Below are positions 51,607 through 56,056 of a stretch of DNA of 56,056 nucleotides, piece after piece. The stretch is from contig CAKUYO010000014.1 in assembly GCA_934716995.1 (NCBI GenBank), positions 1 to 56,056 on the forward strand, written 5' to 3'. The translations under genes and the position numbers were made by a program. The notes beneath the pieces were generated by a model. It was not told where the DNA came from. It saw nothing but the letters and a program-made list of their open reading frames with translations, and made no database searches. The stretch is from an uncultured Bacteroidales bacterium. Its GTDB lineage: Bacteria > Bacteroidota > Bacteroidia > Bacteroidales > Paludibacteraceae. Position 1 is the stretch's first letter. The number at the start of each line of letters is the position of its first letter.

Positions 51607-53370
51607 TTAGTAGCCGGGGTTTTGCGTCCACAGTTTCTCACCGGTCTCGGGGTCAACCACAGCCTTTTGCAGTACGCTGTACGGAATCGGGAACCAACGA
51701 CGGGTCTCTGCCGTATTCTTTACATATTGTATTTTCTCGAACTGACCGAAGCGGATCAAGTCGCGACGGCGTGCGTTCTCCCAACTCAATTCACGACCAC
51801 GCTCAGCGAGAATACCCGTTTTCAAGTCGGTCGAAAGGGCGGTAAACGCATCGGGGTAAGCGGCATCAAAAGCAGCCTCGGGGTCGGACGAATAAGCAAA
51901 CGTACGCTTCTTAATATCTGTAATATATGCGTCCTCAATACCAGGTGCATCGTCTTGTCCGCCACGGAGCACAGCCTCTTTCTTCATCAGCAGCACATCC
52001 GCCAAACGGAAGAGCACAAAGTCGTTCTCCATATATTTGTACTTGCCTTCTTTGTCGAGTTCGTACTTGTACATACGTGCACCGTCACGACGGTCTGCCT
52101 GATCCAACGACTCTATCTCCACGTGCAAATCGATAGGCTCTTTGTCCTTGTCAATCATTACATTGCCGTCAGCATCGCAGAGCGGACCGAGGAACCAACC
52201 CCATTGGTGTTCGTCCATCGTACCCTTGCCCTCGTAGCCGGCACCGCGTACATCGTGGTCGTTGAATATGGACATATAGTCGGGGCGTGCGCAGAAGCCG
52301 TTCCAGCAGTCCAACTGCATACCAAAACGCTTTTGGAAATCATAGTGCAGCGTGAGGAACTCGATACGGAACTTGTTTTTGCAAGAATACTCGTCACGCT
52401 CGGGGTAAGTGGAAGTCAGTCCGTCTTCTACCACGGTAAAGATATTCTCGCGGCTGCCTGCGTTGTCAATCAGATAGTTGGTGAAATAACTCGGTTCAAT
52501 GATATACGATCCGGACTGAATCACCTTGTTTGCACACCGTACGGCGTTGGTATAAAAGTCCTCCGGCTTTTGAATATGGATTCCTACTTCCTCCAATGGT
52601 TTCGAGCCTTTCTTGCCGTTGTGTACATCGCATGTACGCTCTGCAGCCATCACGTTCTCCGGCGTACAACCGAACGACTCGGCGTTCAGATACAGGCGTG
52701 CCAGCAGCGTATAGGCGAAACCTTGCGTGCAACGCCCTGCATATTGTGTACGGTTGGCATCGTTTACCACTGCCATATTCGGTGCATTGCGCTCCAGCGT
52801 CGAAACCAAGTGCGCCCAAACCACATACGGCTCCAGCAGAGCCTCGTTGCGGTCGGAGTAATCCTCCATATACGGGATACGCCCGAAAGAGTCAAAGAGC
52901 AGATAGTAGTAATACGAGCGGAGCACCTCCAGTTCACCCACGAATTTGCCATACGTCTCAGGCGACATATTGTCTTCGTTCATATAGAGCGTTTCGAGCA
53001 GGTTGTTGCAAAGTACGGAACCCGAAACAGTACAGTTCCATATATTCTTGAATGCCTCGCCGTAAGCATTCCATTCGTGCGTATTGAGATATTTCCAATA
53101 ACCGCCATCGTTCCAGTCGCCACCCTTGCGAATCGGGCAGAGCCCCTCGTCTGCCGTCAGGGTATTGACACCCCAATAGCCCCAGTGGTCGTGCATAAAA
53201 CGGAGATCTGCATAAGCCTGCCCTACCAACGAAACCACATTCTCTTCGTTTTGGAGCATAGCATCGGTAGTCGGTTTGCCGAAATTCTCCTCCTCCAGCA
53301 TATTGCAGGAGGTAAAGAGCAACGGCATGGCTATTGCGCCTACAAGCGCATATTTTATAACGTTTTTCAT
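51607..53370 (-). CDS. susD: RagB/SusD family nutrient-binding outer-membrane lipoprotein
   Basis: Protein of 587 residues with a signal peptide and lipobox (AIAMPLLFTSCNML). The TPR-like helical scaffold of SusD is seen in NLLETLYMNEDNM, AELEVLRSYYYYLLFDSFG-like text and YAYTLLARLYLNAESFG-like helices. The C-terminal signature runs through GRELSWENARRRDLIRFGQ and LWTQNPGY. It forms the lid over the SusC pore and captures the substrate. It starts 20 nt after the SusC stop. Confidence 0.93.
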   Translation of the reverse strand: MKNVIKYALVGAIAMPLLFTSCNMLEEENFGKPTTDAMLQNEENVVSLVGQAYADLRFMHDHWGYWGVNTLTADEGLCPIRKGGDWNDGGYWKYLNTHEWNAYGEAFKNIWNCTVSGSVLCNNLLETLYMNEDNMSPETYGKFVGELEVLRSYYYYLLFDSFGRIPYMEDYSDRNEALLEPYVVWAHLVSTLERNAPNMAVVNDANRTQYAGRCTQGFAYTLLARLYLNAESFGCTPENVMAAERTCDVHNGKKGSKPLEEVGIHIQKPEDFYTNAVRCANKVIQSGSYIIEPSYFTNYLIDNAGSRENIFTVVEDGLTSTYPERDEYSCKNKFRIEFLTLHYDFQKRFGMQLDCWNGFCARPDYMSIFNDHDVRGAGYEGKGTMDEHQWGWFLGPLCDADGNVMIDKDKEPIDLHVEIESLDQADRRDGARMYKYELDKEGKYKYMENDFVLFRLADVLLMKKEAVLRGGQDDAPGIEDAYITDIKKRTFAYSSDPEAAFDAAYPDAFTALSTDLKTGILAERGRELSWENARRRDLIRFGQFEKIQYVKNTAETRRWFPIPYSVLQKAVVDPETGEKLWTQNPGY

Positions 53371-53390
53371 TTCCTTACACTATAAAAGAA

Positions 53391-56056
53391 TTAGAACAGA
53401 TTGAGGTTTACACCAAAGAGGAACGAAGCCGTCTTGGGATAAAAATTGTTGATATCCACACCCGGATAGTCGATACACGAGGTATTGATTTCGGGGTCGA
53501 GACCCGAGTAAGAGGTGATGGTGAACAGGTTCTGCCCTGTAGCATACAGGCGCAGCGAGCGGGCATACTTGTTCTCTTTGAACTTGAAGGTGTAGCCGAT
53601 AGTGATGTTGTCGCATTTGAGGTACGATCCGTCTTCAAGCCAGTAATCGGAGAAATGGTTGTAGTCGGCAAACACCGCCCCGCCGTTCTTCGCAGGACCA
53701 TTGCCGGAAAGCACATCCTTGGCAAAGAAGTTGTAGTTCGTGGTCTTGTCCGTACCGTCCGGCGTGTACATAAAACGGCTGGCATTCAGCACCTTGTTAC
53801 CGATCACACCGCGCAGGAAGATCGTGATGTCAAGGTCGCGCCAACGTACGGTATTGTTCCAGCCATACGTTACTGCCGGCTGTGCCGAACCGAGGAACTG
53901 CTTGTCCGCAGTGGTCGGTTTGGCGGTGGCTCCGCCGTACTGGTCTTCGTACATCCATTCGCCTTTGTCATTGAAACCGAGGAACTTATATCCGTACCAT
54001 TGTCCTACGATACCGCCCTCTTTCAGCACCTGCGTATAGGAGTCCGAACCGTTGAACTTGTTGCCGTAGAGGTTGCCTTGCGGTGATTCGGAGTAGTTGA
54101 AACCTTTGTCCGGGTCGGAGAGTTTGGTGATCTTGTTTTGGTTCCAAGCCAGCGTCAGACCGCTCTGCCATGTCCAGTCTTTGGTTTTCACGGGTACGCC
54201 CGTAACAGCCAGTTCCACACCGTATGAGAGCATCTCGCCCGCATTCGCCAAAAGTGTGGTATATTGGTACGGCGGAGTCGGCACCTCATAGTACCAGAGC
54301 AGGTCTTTGGTGTTGCGCACATAGCCCTCAAGGCTACCGAACAGGCGGTTGTCCAGAAAAGCGTAGTCCACACCGAGGTTGTACTCGTATTTTTTCTCCC
54401 ATTTCAAGTCGGGGTTCACGTTCTGCGTAACCTTGTAGGTTGCCGTCGGCTTGCCGTCATAGTTGAATACGTCGGATTTCGAGAGCAGTGCCACCGACAT
54501 CAGGTTCTGACCTACGTTGTTACCCGTTACACCGAAACCGGCACGCAGTTTCAACTCGTTGCACCAGTCGGCATCCACCATGAAGTCCTCGCCTTTGATA
54601 CGCCAACCGGCACTTACAGCGGGGAAGTAGCCCCACTTGTTGTTTGCGCCGAAGCGGCTCGACCCCTCCGCACGGATGGATGCAGAGAGAAGATATTTCT
54701 CATCATAGTTGTAGTTTACACGTGCGAAAGCGGCTGCCAAGGCATTCGCATTGCGATACGAACTGACCGACAGATAGTCTTTCGATGCATCGCCCTCGCC
54801 TATCGAATACCATTTGATAGACGGCATTACGAAACCTTTGTTCGATGCATACATTCCGTCGTCCATAAAGTGCTGGTACGAGAAGCCCGCTACTGCCACA
54901 AGGCTATGCCCATTCCAACTGCCTGCATAGTCAATCGTCGCCTCATAGAGTTGGTTCAGACTCATATCGAACTTGCGGTATGCCCAGTCGCTTGACTCGG
55001 CTTTGTTCGGGTCGGTGATCCGGTTGTTGTAACTATGGTTGCGGTTGTCGCCTTCTTCTATGGCGGCAAATGCATTCACTTTCAGTCCGGGAACCGCCTT
55101 GATGTCCACCGTTGCCTTGATAGAACCGCGGAAGTAGTTGCCGTCCTGGTTCTCCTCGCGCGCATTCATATATTCTACGGGGTTGAACTGTCCCGAGTTG
55201 CCGGGAATATAGTACGTTCCGTCCTCGTTATAAACCGGCATGGTCGGGTTCAACTGCGAAGCCATCGTAAAGTCGGCAGCCGAGTAGTTGTTCTTGTAGT
55301 GCATATATGTGAAGTCGTATTGCAGGCGCAGCCAGCCGTTGAGGGCTTTCTGATCGGCAGCCAACTTGGCTACAACCTCCTGACGGCTGTTGTTTTTGGC
55401 AATACCCTGTGCGTCCTTGAAGTTGAGCGATGCACGGTAGTTGAAGTTGCGGTGTGCACCCGTGATAGCCAGGTTATGGTTGTGGGTGATAGCGGCTTTG
55501 CGTGCCAGTTCGGCTGTCCAGTCGGTAGTAGCCCCCTGGTCCATACCCGTCAGCACACCGCCTGTTTTCTCACCGAGCGAACGGAATTGCTCCGCATTCG
55601 CCATACCTACACGGCTGTTGATCCATGCTACGTTTACATAGCCCGAGTATTCAAGTTGGGTCTCCACCTTGTCGCCGTTAGCCTCACCGCGTTTGGTGGT
55701 AATCAGGATGACACCGTTCGTACCGCGCGTACCATAGATAGCCGCTGCCGAACCGTCTTTCAACACATCCATCGAGGCTATTTCCTCGGGTGCGATATTA
55801 TCGATATTGCTCGTCGGCACACCGTCCACTATATAAAGAGGAGAAGAACCCGTACCCTGCCCGAGAGTCGAGAATCCGCGGATCTGGATATTATAACCCG
55901 TACTGGTAGGGTCGCTGGTAGTACGGCTGATGTTCAGACCTGCCACTTTGCCTTGCAGCAAACCCACGGGGTTCGATTGCACACCGGCATTGAAGTCCTC
56001 GGCTTTCACCGAAGCCACCGAACCCGTAACCTCTTTCTTTTTCTGCGAACCGTAGC
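53391..56056 (-). CDS. susC: SusC/RagA family TonB-linked outer-membrane protein (5' end beyond window)
   Basis: At least 888 residues; the N-terminus (signal peptide, CarboxypepD_reg domain and start of the plug) lies beyond the window end. The visible part begins GYGSQKKKEVTGSVASV, the conserved SusC plug start, and continues with AIYGTRGTNGVILITTKRG, the TIGR04057-type signature. The barrel ends TASFLFGVNLNLF with a C-terminal Phe. It transports oligosaccharides, or in some cases peptides, across the outer membrane together with the SusD partner. The substrate is unknown because no glycosidase is visible in the window. Confidence 0.93.
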   Translation of the reverse strand, partial: YGSQKKKEVTGSVASVKAEDFNAGVQSNPVGLLQGKVAGLNISRTTSDPTSTGYNIQIRGFSTLGQGTGSSPLYIVDGVPTSNIDNIAPEEIASMDVLKDGSAAAIYGTRGTNGVILITTKRGEANGDKVETQLEYSGYVNVAWINSRVGMANAEQFRSLGEKTGGVLTGMDQGATTDWTAELARKAAITHNHNLAITGAHRNFNYRASLNFKDAQGIAKNNSRQEVVAKLAADQKALNGWLRLQYDFTYMHYKNNYSAADFTMASQLNPTMPVYNEDGTYYIPGNSGQFNPVEYMNAREENQDGNYFRGSIKATVDIKAVPGLKVNAFAAIEEGDNRNHSYNNRITDPNKAESSDWAYRKFDMSLNQLYEATIDYAGSWNGHSLVAVAGFSYQHFMDDGMYASNKGFVMPSIKWYSIGEGDASKDYLSVSSYRNANALAAAFARVNYNYDEKYLLSASIRAEGSSRFGANNKWGYFPAVSAGWRIKGEDFMVDADWCNELKLRAGFGVTGNNVGQNLMSVALLSKSDVFNYDGKPTATYKVTQNVNPDLKWEKKYEYNLGVDYAFLDNRLFGSLEGYVRNTKDLLWYYEVPTPPYQYTTLLANAGEMLSYGVELAVTGVPVKTKDWTWQSGLTLAWNQNKITKLSDPDKGFNYSESPQGNLYGNKFNGSDSYTQVLKEGGIVGQWYGYKFLGFNDKGEWMYEDQYGGATAKPTTADKQFLGSAQPAVTYGWNNTVRWRDLDITIFLRGVIGNKVLNASRFMYTPDGTDKTTNYNFFAKDVLSGNGPAKNGGAVFADYNHFSDYWLEDGSYLKCDNITIGYTFKFKENKYARSLRLYATGQNLFTITSYSGLDPEINTSCIDYPGVDINNFYPKTASFLFGVNLNLF

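Noticed and set aside
51622..53385. A 587-codon open frame opposite the SusD gene
   Set aside because: Same length as SusD on the other strand, no recognisable domain; codon bias of SusD leaves the antisense strand open.
1..56056. tRNA, rRNA, CRISPR, insertion-sequence transposase or phage genes
   Set aside because: I looked in all gaps and found no cloverleaf, regular spacer array, transposase or integrase motif. Repeats present do not have the form of CRISPR units.

Overview
The window is chromosomal DNA from a member of the Bacteroidales (Bacteroidota); the family cannot be fixed because no rRNA is present. The evidence is the promoter style (TTTG, about 20 bp, TAnnTTTG), a SusC/SusD/SusE-F-like outer-membrane operon, several families restricted to or typical of Bacteroidota (DUF4491, DUF4494, DUF3276/PUR, YbbR-YajC-NusB order, long NusB), BspA-like leucine-rich repeat proteins and short TonB-receptor-like barrels. 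I saw no tRNA, rRNA, CRISPR array, transposase or phage gene.

Layout. 1-4.0 kb: a BspA-like LRR surface protein built of four tandem modules, with a small membrane protein behind it. 4.2-6.1 kb: a secreted carboxylesterase and DUF4491. 6.3-9.7 kb (minus): lipid kinase, a small exported protein, a HAD phosphatase, YggS and DUF4494. 10.0-18.2 kb (minus): nusB, yajC, ybbR, a DegT-type aminotransferase, rpoN, a PAP2 membrane protein, DUF4105 and an alkaline-phosphatase-like enzyme, several of them overlapping. A pair of overlapping divergent promoters separates nusB from the DUF3276 gene. 19.1-22.1 kb (minus): a TonB-receptor-like barrel.

22.7-37.0 kb (plus) is the accessory heart of the window: a secreted protein, then a giant Sec-exported SpvB/RHS protein of about 3000 residues that is split into two frames at a run of eight G, ending in a HExxH metallopeptidase-like tip. 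It is followed by a small exported candidate immunity protein. A second, shorter RHS gene then shares a 355-bp near-identical block with the first and ends in a different, clan-CD-cysteine-peptidase-like tip with a lipoprotein candidate immunity partner. A third RHS scrap lacks its core and tip. This looks like a polymorphic-toxin locus that swaps tips by recombination between repeats. The island ends abruptly before an HdeD-like gene.

38.1-46.2 kb (plus): secreted nuclease, ligA, DUF6913-like, dapA, an uncharacterised helical protein, ldhA and an FMN reductase, mostly closely packed. 46.5-50.1 kb (minus): a 40-residue peptide gene, a second BspA-like protein, a cysteine-rich CWC protein behind a promoter with three evenly spaced palindromes, and an AAA ATPase gene flanked by copies of one palindromic repeat. 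50.4-56.1 kb (minus): SusE/F-like, SusD and SusC (cut by the window end), part of a polysaccharide-utilisation-type locus.

Repeats not explained by genes include a roughly 125-bp element present in inverted orientation at 4.2 and 37.8 kb, heptad-like intergenic microrepeats, and a palindromic-repeat-like in-frame insertion in ligA.
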